Assembly (NCBI RefSeq): GCF_002234405.1
Contig: NZ_NMQT01000052.1
Location: 1-35,226, forward strand
Reading direction: 5' to 3'
Origin: Amycolatopsis thailandensis
GTDB lineage: Bacteria > Actinomycetota > Actinomycetes > Mycobacteriales > Pseudonocardiaceae
Length of the DNA stretch: 35,226 bases
Positions 7,196 through 16,400 of the stretch are shown here, piece by piece; positions within the stretch are counted from its first letter, which is position 1; each line of letters begins with the position of its first letter. The position numbers and the translations under genes are program-made. The notes beneath the pieces are model-generated. The model was not told the origin of the DNA and did no database searches. It worked only from the letters and a program-made list of their open reading frames with translations.

Positions 7196-9523
7196 GTGGC
7201 AGCACTGATCAGCCGGGTGGGCAAGAAGCTGCGCCGGATCATCCAGCGGCCGGGCAGCGTCGAGCTGACCCGCTACGAAGCGCTGCTGCCGGCCATCGAG
7301 AAGCTCGAGCCCGAGTTGGAGAAGCTCTCCGACGAGGAGCTGACAGAGCGGGCCGGCAAGCTTCGGGACGCCTCGACCTTCGGCAACGAGCAGCTCATCG
7401 AGGTCTGCGCGCTCGGCCGTGAGGCCGCTCGGCGCGCACTCGGTGAGCGCGCCTTCGACGTCCAACTCCTGGGCACGATGGGCCTGCTCAGCGGGCACAT
7501 CGTGCAGATGGAGACCGGTGAGGGCAAGACGCTGGCCGGTGCGCTGGCCGGTGCCGGGTACGCCCTGCGCGGCAAGCACGTCCACGTCGTCACGGTGAAC
7601 GACTACCTCGCCCGCCGTGACGCAGAGTGGATGGGCCCGATCTACGACCTGCTCGGCGTGTCCGTCGGCTGGATCGAGCCCGCTCACTCCCGAGACGAGC
7701 GCCGCGAGGCCTACGCGAAGGAAGTCACCTACGGCGCCGTCAGCGAGATCGGCTTCGACGTGCTGCGCGACCGCCTCGTCACCCGCGAAGCAGACTTGGT
7801 CCAGCGCGAGCCCGAGGTGGCGATCGTCGACGAGGCGGACTCCGTGCTGGTCGACGAGGCCCGCGTGCCGCTGGTGATGGCGGGATCGATCGACCACACC
7901 GACGCCGACGAAGAGGTCGCGAACATCGTCCGGCGGCTGCGGCTCGGGCTGCACTACGAGACCGACGCCGACGGTCGCAACGCCTGGCTGACCAAGGCGG
8001 GCGCGTCGGTGGTCGAGAAGGCCCTCGGCGACGACATCAACCTTTACGACGACACCGGCTCGGACAGGCTGCCCGCCGTGAACGTGGCGCTGCACGCCCA
8101 CGCGCTGCTCACCCGCGACGTCGACTACCTCGTGCGTGACGGCAAGGTGCAGCTCATCAACGCCGCGCGCGGCCGCGTCGCCGAATTGCAGCGCTGGCCG
8201 GACGGCCTCCAGGCAGCCGTCGAGGCGAAGGAGCAGGTCAAGGCGACCGACCGGGGCGAGATCCTCGACTCGATCACCGTGCAGGCGCTGCTCGCGCGCT
8301 ATCCCGAGGTCGCGGGGATGACCGGTACCGCGGTCGCGGTCGCCGAGCAGTTGCGCGAGTTCTACAAGCTCGAGGTCGCGGTCATCCCGCCGAACACGCC
8401 GAACATCCGCGAAGACCAGGAGGACCGGATCTTCGGATCGCCGTCGCAGAAGCTGCGCGCGATCGAGGAGGAGATCCGGCGGGTGCACGAATCCGGGCGG
8501 CCGATCCTCGTCGGCACCCAGGACGTCGCCGAGTCCGAGGAGCTGGCCGAGAAGCTGGCGAAGGTCGATCTCGAATGCGTCGTGCTCAACGCGCGCAACG
8601 ACGCCGAGGAAGCCGCGATCATCGCCGACGCCGGCAAGAAGGGCGCGGTCACCGTTTCGACCCAGATGGCCGGTCGAGGCACCGACATCCGGCTCGGCGG
8701 CAAGGACGGCGACGGCCGCGACGAGGTCGTCGAGCTGGGCGGCCTGCACGTGATCGGCACCGCGCGCTACCCGTCGAGCAGGCTGGACGGCCAGCTGCGC
8801 GGCCGGTCCGGACGGCAGGGCGACCCGGGCAGCGCGGTGTTCTTCGCCAGCCTGAACGACGAACTCGTGCTGTCGAACGCGCCGGACGTGCCCGAGGGCA
8901 TCAGCTCCGACGTGGGCAGCGGCGAGGTCACCGACCCGGCGGCCTTGCGGCAGATCAACCACGCGCAGCGCGTCGCCGAGGGTGTCGACCTGGAGATCCA
9001 CCGGAACACCTGGCGCTACACGCGGCTGATCGAGCGGCAGCGTGGCGAGCTGCTCGAACACCGGGACAAGGTGCTCCGGACCGCGCACGCGGCGGAGGTG
9101 CTGGAGAAGGCGCACCCGGAGAAGTTCAAGGAGCTTTCGGAAGCGGTCGACGACGAGGCGAAGGTCGAGCAGCTGAGCCGGGAGGTGCTGCTGTTCCACA
9201 TCGACCAGCTGTGGTCGGACCACCTGGCGTTCCTGACCGACGTGCGGGAGAGCATCCATCTGCGGGCGCTGGCGCGGGAGACGCCGATCGACGAGTTCCA
9301 CCGTGCGGCGATCCCCGAGTTCCACAAGATCATCGCGGAGGCGGCCGACCGGGCGGCGAAGACGCTCGAGGAGGCCGAGATCACCGAGGACGGGATCGAC
9401 CTCGGTGACGCGGGGGTGCGGCGGGCGAACACGACGTGGACGTACTTGGTGCACGACAACCCGTTCGACTCCGACTTCGAGCAGACCATCAAGAAGGTGC
9501 GGAGCATGATCAAGCGCAAGTAG
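7196..9523 (+). CDS. secA2: Accessory preprotein translocase ATPase SecA2
   Basis: The 775-residue product is a SecA-family motor. Walker A is METGEGKT (Lys111), the DEAD-box equivalent is VDEADSVLVDEAR (Asp212, Glu213), and QMAGRGTDIRLGG near residue 500 is the second nucleotide-binding fold. It is shorter than housekeeping SecA, ends in KKVRSMIKRK and lacks the C-terminal zinc-binding linker, which fits SecA2, the accessory ATPase that exports a small protein subset in actinobacteria. I chose the GTG at 7196 because GGGAG lies seven bases upstream and the protein then begins VAALISRVGKKLRR; the frame stays open further upstream but that extension is unlike the family. A strong hairpin made of the dispersed repeat follows 20 bases after the stop. 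SecA1 and SecY are not in the window. Confidence 0.93.
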   Translation: MAALISRVGKKLRRIIQRPGSVELTRYEALLPAIEKLEPELEKLSDEELTERAGKLRDASTFGNEQLIEVCALGREAARRALGERAFDVQLLGTMGLLSGHIVQMETGEGKTLAGALAGAGYALRGKHVHVVTVNDYLARRDAEWMGPIYDLLGVSVGWIEPAHSRDERREAYAKEVTYGAVSEIGFDVLRDRLVTREADLVQREPEVAIVDEADSVLVDEARVPLVMAGSIDHTDADEEVANIVRRLRLGLHYETDADGRNAWLTKAGASVVEKALGDDINLYDDTGSDRLPAVNVALHAHALLTRDVDYLVRDGKVQLINAARGRVAELQRWPDGLQAAVEAKEQVKATDRGEILDSITVQALLARYPEVAGMTGTAVAVAEQLREFYKLEVAVIPPNTPNIREDQEDRIFGSPSQKLRAIEEEIRRVHESGRPILVGTQDVAESEELAEKLAKVDLECVVLNARNDAEEAAIIADAGKKGAVTVSTQMAGRGTDIRLGGKDGDGRDEVVELGGLHVIGTARYPSSRLDGQLRGRSGRQGDPGSAVFFASLNDELVLSNAPDVPEGISSDVGSGEVTDPAALRQINHAQRVAEGVDLEIHRNTWRYTRLIERQRGELLEHRDKVLRTAHAAEVLEKAHPEKFKELSEAVDDEAKVEQLSREVLLFHIDQLWSDHLAFLTDVRESIHLRALARETPIDEFHRAAIPEFHKIIAEAADRAAKTLEEAEITEDGIDLGDAGVRRANTTWTYLVHDNPFDSDFEQTIKKVRSMIKRK

Positions 9524-9543
9524 CGCGCCGGTCCTTCAGCGGT

Positions 9544-9602
9544 GAGCGGGGGACCTTTGCTGTCACTCTCTTTCGGAGAGCGACAGCAAAGGTCCCCCGC
9601 TC
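9544..9602 (+). terminator. Palindrome-family repeat pair after secA2
   Basis: A reverse copy (9544-9564) and a forward copy (9582-9602) form a stem of 21 base pairs, an A/C mismatch (9565/9581), and an inner CTCTC/GAGAG stem with a 5-base loop. The arms carry two variants not seen in other pairs (TGTC/GACA and GCGGG/CCCGC), and both arms carry both changes. It lies just after secA2 and is a likely terminator. Confidence 0.8.
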
Positions 9603-9637
9603 TCTTTTCCGCCGAAACTCCAGGTCAGGCCCCCGGC

Positions 9638-9661
9638 GATAGCAAAGGTCCCTTGCTCCCC
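9638..9661 (+). repeat. Palindrome-family repeat, single forward copy
   Basis: GATAGCAAAGGTCCC followed by TTGCTCCCC, upstream of nadE, with no inverted partner. It runs directly into a short GC-rich stem (CCGCCGG/CCGGCGG, about 9661-9680). Its role is unknown. Confidence 0.8.
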
Positions 9662-9750
9662 CGCCGGACGCGCCCCGGCGGGCCGGACCCAGGTGGGCGA
9701 TTCGGCACATCCACTCGTCCCAGCGGACGCCGGTGGGTGAGAATGTCGGC

Positions 9751-11508
9751 ATGCCGCAACTGCGCATCGCACTGGCCCAGGTCAACACCACCGTCGGGGA
9801 CCTCGAAGGCAACGCCGAGCTCACCGTCGAGTGGACCCGCAAGGCCGCCGAAGCCGGCGCCCACATCGTGGTGTTCCCGGAGATGTCCCTCACCGGTTAC
9901 CCCGTCGAGGACCTCTCCCTCCGCCCGACCTTCGCCTCCGCCTCGAAGCAGATGGTCGAAGCGCTCGCCCGGCGGCTCGACGACGCCGGTTGCGGCGAGG
10001 TGCTCACCTACATCGGGTATCTCGACCTCGACGAGACCGGCCCGCGCGACGCGGCGGCCGCGCTGTACCGCGGCGAAGTGGTCGCCCGCCAGTTCAAGCA
10101 CCACCTGCCCAACTACGGCGTCTTCGACGAGCACCGCTGGTTCAAGCCGGGCCAAGACCTCGAGGTCGTCCGCTTCCACGGCGTCGACGTCGGCATGGTG
10201 ATCTGCGAGGACGTCTGGCAGGACGGCGGCCCGATCTCGGCGCTGGGCAAGGCCGGAGTGGACCTCGTGGTCGCGCCCAACGCTTCGCCTTACGAGCGCG
10301 CGAAGGACGACATCCGCCTGCCGCTCATCGCCCGGCGCGCGGCCGAGGCCGGGGCGCCGCTGGTGTACACGAACCAGATCGGCGGCCAGGACGACCTCGT
10401 CTTCGACGGCGACTCGATCGTGGTCGGCGCGGACGGCCGGTTGCTGGCACGGGCGCCGCAGTTCGTGGAGCACCTGCTCGTCGTCGACACGGACCTCACC
10501 GCGGGCGGGCACACCGCCGAGGGCGAGTTCGAGGGCCTGCGGGTCAAGCGCCGCGTCCTCGACGAAGACCCGATTCCTGCCTACGCGCCGAGCACCGACT
10601 CGGCGATCAGCGAGCCTCTGTCCGACGAAGCCGAGGTGTGGCACGCGCTCGTCGTCGGCCTGCGCGACTACGTGCACAAGAACGGCTTCTCGTCGGTGAC
10701 GTTCGGTTTCTCCGGCGGCATCGACTCGGCGGTCGTGGCGGCGCTGGCCGCGGACGCGCTCGGCGGCGACAACGTCTACGGCGTCTCGATGCCTTCGGAG
10801 TACTCCTCGGAACACTCGAAGGGCGACGCCGAAGACCTCGCCCGCCGCATCGGCGCGCACTATCGCGTCGAGCCGATCGCGGACATGGTCAAGGTCTACG
10901 TCGAGCAGCTCCAGCTGACCGGTCTCGCCGAGGAGAACATCCAGGCCCGCGTCCGCGGCATGCTGCTGATGGCGTTGTCCAATCAGGACGGTCACCTGGT
11001 GCTCGCCACCGGCAACAAGACCGAGCTCGCCGTCGGCTACTCGACGATCTACGGCGACGCCGTCGGAGCCTTCGCGCCGATCAAGGACCTGTTCAAGACA
11101 CACGTATGGCATCTGGCCAAATGGCGCAACAAGGAAGCCGAGAAGAACGGCGAAACCCCGCCGATCCCGGAGAACTCGATCACCAAGCCGCCGTCCGCCG
11201 AGCTGCGGCCGGGCCAGCTCGACAGCGACTCGCTGCCCGACTACCTAATGCTCGACGACATCCTCGACGACTACATCGAGGGCGACCGCGGCTACGTCGA
11301 TCTGGTGGACGCGGGCTTCGAGCCCGAAACCATCGATCGTGTGGTGCGCATGGTCGACAAGGCCGAATACAAGCGCCGCCAGTACCCGCCGGGCACCAAG
11401 ATCACGTTCAAGGCGTTCGGGCGGGACCGGCGGCTGCCGATGACCAACGGCTGGCGAGAGGGCACGGTCGTGACCCCGTCAGCTCAGCGTGACCTGCTTC
11501 CCGGCTGA
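9751..11508 (+). CDS. nadE: Glutamine-dependent NAD(+) synthetase
   Basis: The 585-residue enzyme makes NAD+ from nicotinate adenine dinucleotide, the last step of NAD synthesis, using ammonia released from glutamine. The N-terminal half is a nitrilase-type glutaminase with catalytic Glu44 (FPEMSLTGYP), Lys116 (FKHHLPNYGVFDE) and Cys152 (VICEDVW). The C-terminal half is the synthetase with the ATP-pyrophosphatase loop SGGIDSA (321-327) and ATGNKTELAVGYSTIYGD. The ATG at 9751 was preferred over an in-frame GTG at 9733: the protein then begins MPQLRIALAQ as the family does, and GGTGAG lies nine bases upstream. It is shorter than the roughly 680-residue mycobacterial enzyme. Its 3' end overlaps the convergent glyoxalase-fold gene by 30 bases, with no terminator between them. 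Confidence 0.94.
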   Translation: MPQLRIALAQVNTTVGDLEGNAELTVEWTRKAAEAGAHIVVFPEMSLTGYPVEDLSLRPTFASASKQMVEALARRLDDAGCGEVLTYIGYLDLDETGPRDAAAALYRGEVVARQFKHHLPNYGVFDEHRWFKPGQDLEVVRFHGVDVGMVICEDVWQDGGPISALGKAGVDLVVAPNASPYERAKDDIRLPLIARRAAEAGAPLVYTNQIGGQDDLVFDGDSIVVGADGRLLARAPQFVEHLLVVDTDLTAGGHTAEGEFEGLRVKRRVLDEDPIPAYAPSTDSAISEPLSDEAEVWHALVVGLRDYVHKNGFSSVTFGFSGGIDSAVVAALAADALGGDNVYGVSMPSEYSSEHSKGDAEDLARRIGAHYRVEPIADMVKVYVEQLQLTGLAEENIQARVRGMLLMALSNQDGHLVLATGNKTELAVGYSTIYGDAVGAFAPIKDLFKTHVWHLAKWRNKEAEKNGETPPIPENSITKPPSAELRPGQLDSDSLPDYLMLDDILDDYIEGDRGYVDLVDAGFEPETIDRVVRMVDKAEYKRRQYPPGTKITFKAFGRDRRLPMTNGWREGTVVTPSAQRDLLPG

Positions 11509-12105
11509 GGTCGTCAGCACGGCCACCAGGCCGGGCTTGGTGTCACGCCGGACGAGCATGTCCATCCCGAGCGCCCGCACCGCGGCTTCGACCGCGCCGG
11601 GCTCGGGGTGGACCCCGGTGACCAAGAGCAGCGGGATCGACGGGAGCCCCCGTGTCGTCGGATGCGGGGTGCTCCCCCAGTCGATGAGGAAGGGCGCGAG
11701 CCCGTCGAGGCCGCCCGCGCCGGTGAGACGCCAAGACAGCAGTTCGCCGTCATCGGTGGTCCGCGACATCTCGGACGCTTCGCCCGGGTCGTAACCACGT
11801 TCGCGGGCTTCGGCGATCGCGTCGTCGATGCCCTGCACCCGCGCCGCCCAGGTGACCAGTGCGGGCTCGGTCAGCTCGTCGATGCCGAACGGGCGCGGCC
11901 CGGCGTGCTCGGGTTGATCCGGGTCGGGGCCGACCACCTCGAGGTAGGCACCGGCTCCCAGGTCGGCCAGATAGTTGGCCGTACCGAAGCCGACATGCCT
12001 TCCGCCGCGTACAGGCGTGACGCCGGTCAGCTCGGCGACGCGCGCGACGGCCTCTTCGAGGTCCGGCCCGGCGTAGACGAGGTGATCAAGCACGAGGTCG
12101 CTCAT
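11479..12105 (-). CDS. Glyoxalase-fold (VOC superfamily) protein
   Basis: The 208-residue protein has the N-terminal LDHLVYAGPDLEEAVARVAELTGVTPVRGGRHVGFGTANYL pattern (cited here as its two halves, LDHLVYAGPDLEEA and VGFGTANYL) of the glyoxalase_3-like VOC domain, and a second, more divergent half. YLEVVGPDP is typical of this group. Such proteins may be dioxygenases, glyoxalases or resistance proteins, and no substrate can be assigned. I chose the ATG at 12105, with AGGA eight bases upstream; an ATG two codons earlier (12111) is the alternative. The 3' end overlaps nadE on the opposite strand by 30 bases. Confidence 0.75.
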   Translation of the reverse strand: MSDLVLDHLVYAGPDLEEAVARVAELTGVTPVRGGRHVGFGTANYLADLGAGAYLEVVGPDPDQPEHAGPRPFGIDELTEPALVTWAARVQGIDDAIAEARERGYDPGEASEMSRTTDDGELLSWRLTGAGGLDGLAPFLIDWGSTPHPTTRGLPSIPLLLVTGVHPEPGAVEAAVRALGMDMLVRRDTKPGLVAVLTTSAGKQVTLS

Positions 12106-12200
12106 GCCCATAGTCCTATCGCAGCCGCCGCTCCGGTGGCACCGCGGCATGGCCGCGCCACCCGAAAAGCGGCGCCGCCGAAACTGTCGGACCCGGCTCG

Positions 12201-12206
12201 TACTCT
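12201..12206 (+). promoter_or_regulatory. -10 hexamer TACTCT of the alkyltransferase gene
   Basis: TACTCT is followed by seven bases and then the ATG at 12214. There is no Shine-Dalgarno, so the message is probably leaderless or nearly so. No clear -35 is seen. Confidence 0.45.
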
Positions 12207-12213
12207 GGACTCC

Positions 12214-12750
12214 ATGACGGCACAGGGCTACGCCGTGTTCGGCACCGCGATCGGCGATTGCGGCATCGCGTGGAACGAACGCGGGGTCATCGCGGTCCAG
12301 CTGCCGGAAGGCAGTGAAGAGAAGACGAGGGCGCGACTGACCGCGCGCCTTCCTGACGTGACAGAGTCCGCGCCTCCGGGCGAAGTCCAGCGCGCGATCG
12401 ACGGGATCGTCTCGTTGATGGACGGCAAGCGCACGGACCTGACCGAGGTCGGCCTCGACTACGAAGGAGTACCGGACTTCCATCACCGGGTGTACGAGTT
12501 CATCCGCACGATCCCGCCGGGCAAGACGCTGACCTACGGCGATATCGCGAACATCCTCGGCATGCCCGGTGGGGCGCAGGCCGTGGGGCAGGCGATGGGC
12601 CGGAACCCTTTCCCGATCATCGTGCCGTGCCACCGCGTGCTCGCCGCGGGCGGGAAGGACGGTGGGTTCTCCGCGCGAGGCGGAGTCGCCACCAAGCGCC
12701 GGATGCTGGTCATCGAAGGCGCTTTGGCGGACGAACCCACGTTGTTCTAA
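12214..12750 (+). CDS. ogt: Methylated-DNA--protein-cysteine methyltransferase
   Basis: The 178-residue suicide enzyme removes alkyl groups from O6-alkylguanine in DNA by transferring them to its own cysteine. The active-site motif PCHR is at 138-141 (Cys139). Before it lies the helix-turn-helix region LTYGDIANILGMPGGAQAVGQAMGR with the arginine finger Arg130 in GRNPFPIIVPCHR. The tail GGFSARGGVATKRRML is of the FSA-x-GG subtype rather than the GYAGG form. The ATG was chosen because the product then has normal length. It overlaps the convergent DinB gene by four bases (12747-12750). Confidence 0.9.
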   Translation: MTAQGYAVFGTAIGDCGIAWNERGVIAVQLPEGSEEKTRARLTARLPDVTESAPPGEVQRAIDGIVSLMDGKRTDLTEVGLDYEGVPDFHHRVYEFIRTIPPGKTLTYGDIANILGMPGGAQAVGQAMGRNPFPIIVPCHRVLAAGGKDGGFSARGGVATKRRMLVIEGALADEPTLF

Positions 12751-13334
12751 ACGGTTTCGGCCGGCGACCATGGCTTGAGCCAGGGCGTCTCCGGCCAGCC
12801 TTCCGCGGCTGCCATCAGAGGAATCGCCGTCGCGCCGTCGATGTGCTCGCGGATGATGTCGGCGTGCCCGGCGTGCCGTGCAGTCTCCTCGATGAGGTGG
12901 AACAGCACCCAACGGACCGACCAGGCTTCGACATCCTTCGGGTACCAGGGCACGCCCTTCGGCACCGGGACCGGCTGACCCAGATCGGGGATGCCGGCGA
13001 TGACGTCGGCGGTGCGGCGGGCGACCTCGTCGTAGCGCGCGAAGACGTCTTCGAGCGTCTCGCCGTCAGCCATCACGTAGCCGGCTTCGTAGTCCTTCAT
13101 CGCTTCGTCCATGGGCTTCGAAGGCTTCTGGAGAAGGATGTCGATCCAGCCGTCTTCCGTGGTCGCGGTGTGCTTGATCAGGCCACCGACGCTCAGCGAG
13201 CTTCTGGTCGGGACCGCTCTGGCCTGTTCTTCGGTCAACCCGTGCGCGGCGATGCGCAGCACGTGGCGCTGCTGTTCCAGGTAGGCGAGGAGACCTTCGC
13301 GCTCGTCGGCGATCGGGGGGACGTTGCCGGCCAT
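12747..13334 (-). CDS. DinB/DUF664 family protein, probably mycothiol-dependent
   Basis: The 195-residue four-helix-bundle protein belongs to the DinB/DUF664 group, many of whose actinobacterial members use mycothiol. Likely metal ligands are His55 (GGLIKHTA) and the pair His154/His157 in HLIEETARHAGHAD. The frame stays open to an ATG at 13364, but I chose the ATG at 13334, which has GGAAGGAG five bases upstream and starts the protein at MAGNVPPIADEREG. The gene is convergent with and overlaps the alkyltransferase gene by four bases. The reaction (thiol transfer, isomerisation or detoxification) is unknown. Confidence 0.8.
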   Translation of the reverse strand: MAGNVPPIADEREGLLAYLEQQRHVLRIAAHGLTEEQARAVPTRSSLSVGGLIKHTATTEDGWIDILLQKPSKPMDEAMKDYEAGYVMADGETLEDVFARYDEVARRTADVIAGIPDLGQPVPVPKGVPWYPKDVEAWSVRWVLFHLIEETARHAGHADIIREHIDGATAIPLMAAAEGWPETPWLKPWSPAETV

Positions 13335-13406
13335 GATGGCTCCTTCCGTAGGGAAGAGGATCATGACATCCGGTCGCGGCTTCCTGGTGCGATTCGGCCA
13401 GGAAGA

Positions 13407-13471
13407 GAGCAGGGGACCTTTGCTATCGCTCGTTAGTGAGGCTAACGAGCGATAGCAAAGGTCCCCTGCTC
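13407..13471 (+). terminator. Palindrome-family repeat pair after lysX
   Basis: A reverse copy (13407-13427) and a forward copy (13451-13471) are extended inward by GCTCGTTAG/CTAACGAGC to give a perfect 30-bp stem with a 5-base loop (TGAGG, 13437-13441). Both arms carry the GCAGG/CCTGC variant. It lies five bases past the lysX stop and upstream of the DinB gene, both leftward, so it is most likely the lysX terminator. Confidence 0.85.
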
Positions 13472-13476
13472 CCCCG

Positions 13477-16400
13477 CTACCCCTGCGGCCGCACGAACGG
13501 GAAAAGCACCGTCTGCCGGATCGACGCGCCGGTCAGCATCATCAGCAGCCTGTCGATGCCGATGCCGAGCCCGCCGGTCGGCGGCATGCCGTGTTCGAGC
13601 GCGAGCAGGAAATCCTCGTCCAGTTCCATCGCCTCGACATCCCCGCTCGCCGCGCGCAACGACTGGGCCTCCAAGCGCCGCCGCTGTTCGAGCGGGTCGG
13701 TCAGTTCGGTGTAGGCCGTGCCGACCTCGGAACCGAACGCGATCAGGTCCCAGCGCTCGGCCAGCCGTGGGTCCACGCGATGTTGCCGCGTCAGCGGCGA
13801 GACGTCGGTCGGATAGTCGGTGTAGAAGGTCGGCAGCACGGTCGCGCCTTCGACCAGGTGCTCGTGCGCCTTCAGCACGAGATCACCGTGCCCGGCCTCC
13901 TCGTTCACCGGAACTCCGGCGGCACGGCACAACCGCCGGAGTTCCTCGACGGACGTCCCCGAGTCGATCTTCTCCCCGAGTGCCGCGGAAACGGCTTCGT
14001 GTACCGGGATCACCGGCCAGTCACCGGAGATGTCGTACTCGACGACGTTCCCGTCCGGCCCCGGACGGCGAACGACCTGCGCGCCGTAAGCGGCTTCCGC
14101 GGCGTGCTGCACGAGTTCGCGCGTCAAGTTCCGCATGGTGTTGTAGTCGGCATACGCCTGGTACGCCTCCAGCATGGTGAATTCCGGGTTGTGCGTCGCG
14201 TCGACGCCTTCGTTGCGGAAGTTCCGGTTCAGCTCGAAAACGCGCTCGACCCCGGCCACACACAGGCGTTTCAGGTACAGCTCGGGGGCGATCCGCAAGT
14301 ACATCCGCATGTCGTAGGCGTTGATATGGGTGATGAACGGGCGGGCGTTCGCGCCGCCGTGCACGGTCTGCAGCATCGGCGTCTCGACTTCGAGATAGTC
14401 GCCCTGGTGCAGCCTTTCCCGCACCGCGCGCACCACTGTCGAGCGCATCCGCAGCATCGCCGTCGAGTCCGGGTTCACCGCGAGGTCGAGATAACGCTGC
14501 CGCACCCGCGTTTCCGGGTCCGTGAGGCCCTTTCGCTTGTCCGGCAACGGATGCAGGCTCTTCGCCGTAACGGTCCATTCGTCGACGAGCACGGACAGCT
14601 CACCGCGTCGCGATGTCACGACCCGCCCGCTCACGCCGACGTGGTCGCCGAGGTCGACGCCCCGCCGCCATCCACCGAGGTCGAGCACGGAGGCGTCGAG
14701 CATCAGCTGGATCTCGCCGCTGAAATCCTTGACTCGCGCGAAACAGAGCCCGCCGAGGTTGCGCATCGCGAGCACCCTGCCCGCGACGCGGACCCGGTGA
14801 TCGGTGTGCGTGTCCGGGTTCAGGCTGCCGAACTTCGAGACGACGTCGCCGAGAAGGTCCTCCCGGGCGAAACCGACCGGATAGGGGTCGATCCCGGCTT
14901 TTCGCAAGCTGTCGAGCTTCGCCATCCGCACGCGGACCTGGTCGGGTCGCCGCACCTGGTTCGGCGCCGGAGTGGCGGCGTTCGCTTCGATTCGGTGGAC
15001 TTCGGCCACGAATTCGTCCGTGACCGTCTCCAGTTTCAGTGCCCGCCCCGACCGTCCTGTCGGGACGAATCCTTCGAGCGCGCCGGCGACGATACCGACC
15101 CGCGGCAGCCGTCGAGCCGAGGAATAGCAAAGGAATCGCGGTTCCCAGTCGGGTCCGTACTTGGCGTTGGACCGGTAGAGCGATTCCAGCTGGAAGAACC
15201 GTGACGCCATGCTAAGCACGCCGCGCCACGCGCGCAGCACCGGGCCCGCGCCGATCCGCTCCCCCTCGGAGAAGACCGCGCGGAACATCGCGAAGTTCAA
15301 CGAAATCCGTTGTGCGCCAAGGTGTGAACTCGCCGCCACGACCTCGGCGACCATGTACTCGTTGAGCCCGTTTTCGGCGTCGCGGTCGCGCCGCATCAGG
15401 TCGAGCGACAGGCCTCGACGGCCCCACGGAACGAACGAGAGCATGCCGCGAAGCTCGCCCTTGGCGTCGTACGCCTCCACCATCACGCTGCGGCCGTCGC
15501 TCGGATCACCGAGCCTGCCGAGCGCCATCGAGAACCCGCGTTCGGTCTCGGCGCCGCGCCACTGCTGCGCGTGCAGCAGCAGCCTGGCCATCTCGTCGGC
15601 CGGAATTTCGCTGTGGCGCCGGACTTTTGTGCTGTATCCGGCTCGTTCGATCCGTTTGACCGCTTGGCGGACCGAGCGGCGCTCCGGTCCGGCGAGGCTG
15701 AAGTCGCGGACGTCGAGGACCGCTTCGTCACCGATCTCCAGCGCGCGCAGGCCCGCGTCGGCGTAGACCTTCGCGCCGCGTTCGCTCGCGCCGAGCACAC
15801 CGGGAGTCCAGCCGTAGGTGCGCGCCTCGTTCAGCCAGGCGCGGATCGCGTCCGGCCAGGCGTCGGGGTCGCCGAGGGGATCCGCGCTCGCGACGCTGGT
15901 GCCCGCGAGCACGCGGTAGGCGACGGCGGCGCGGCCGTTGGGCGAGAAGACGACACTCTTTTCACGCCGGGTGGCGAAATAGCCGAGAGAGTCGTCTTCG
16001 CCGTGTTCGGCAAGAAGGCGACGTACGCGCAGTTCTTCCTCGTCTGTCCTCAAGCGACGGCTGCGCACACCGCGGAAAAGGATGTACAACGCGGCTGTCG
16101 CCACGGCTGTCGCACTGAGGTCGAGGACGAGGTCGAGCCAGGCGGGTCCTTCGCCGATGCCGACCTTGCGCAGCTGGATGTTCTCACCGGTCGTGTGGTT
16201 GACGACCCACGCGAATCTCGCCCAGGTGTCCACGAGACGTCCCGGGAAGGCCTCGCTCAGGCCCCAGCCGACGAGGATGACCGCGGCCAGGCCGCCGAAC
16301 AGCATGGTGAAGCCGTCGCGCCAGGCGCCCGGCGCGAGGCGGGCGGGGAACGCGGGACGCAGCATCCAGAGGAACGCGAACATGCCGATCGAGATCAGGT

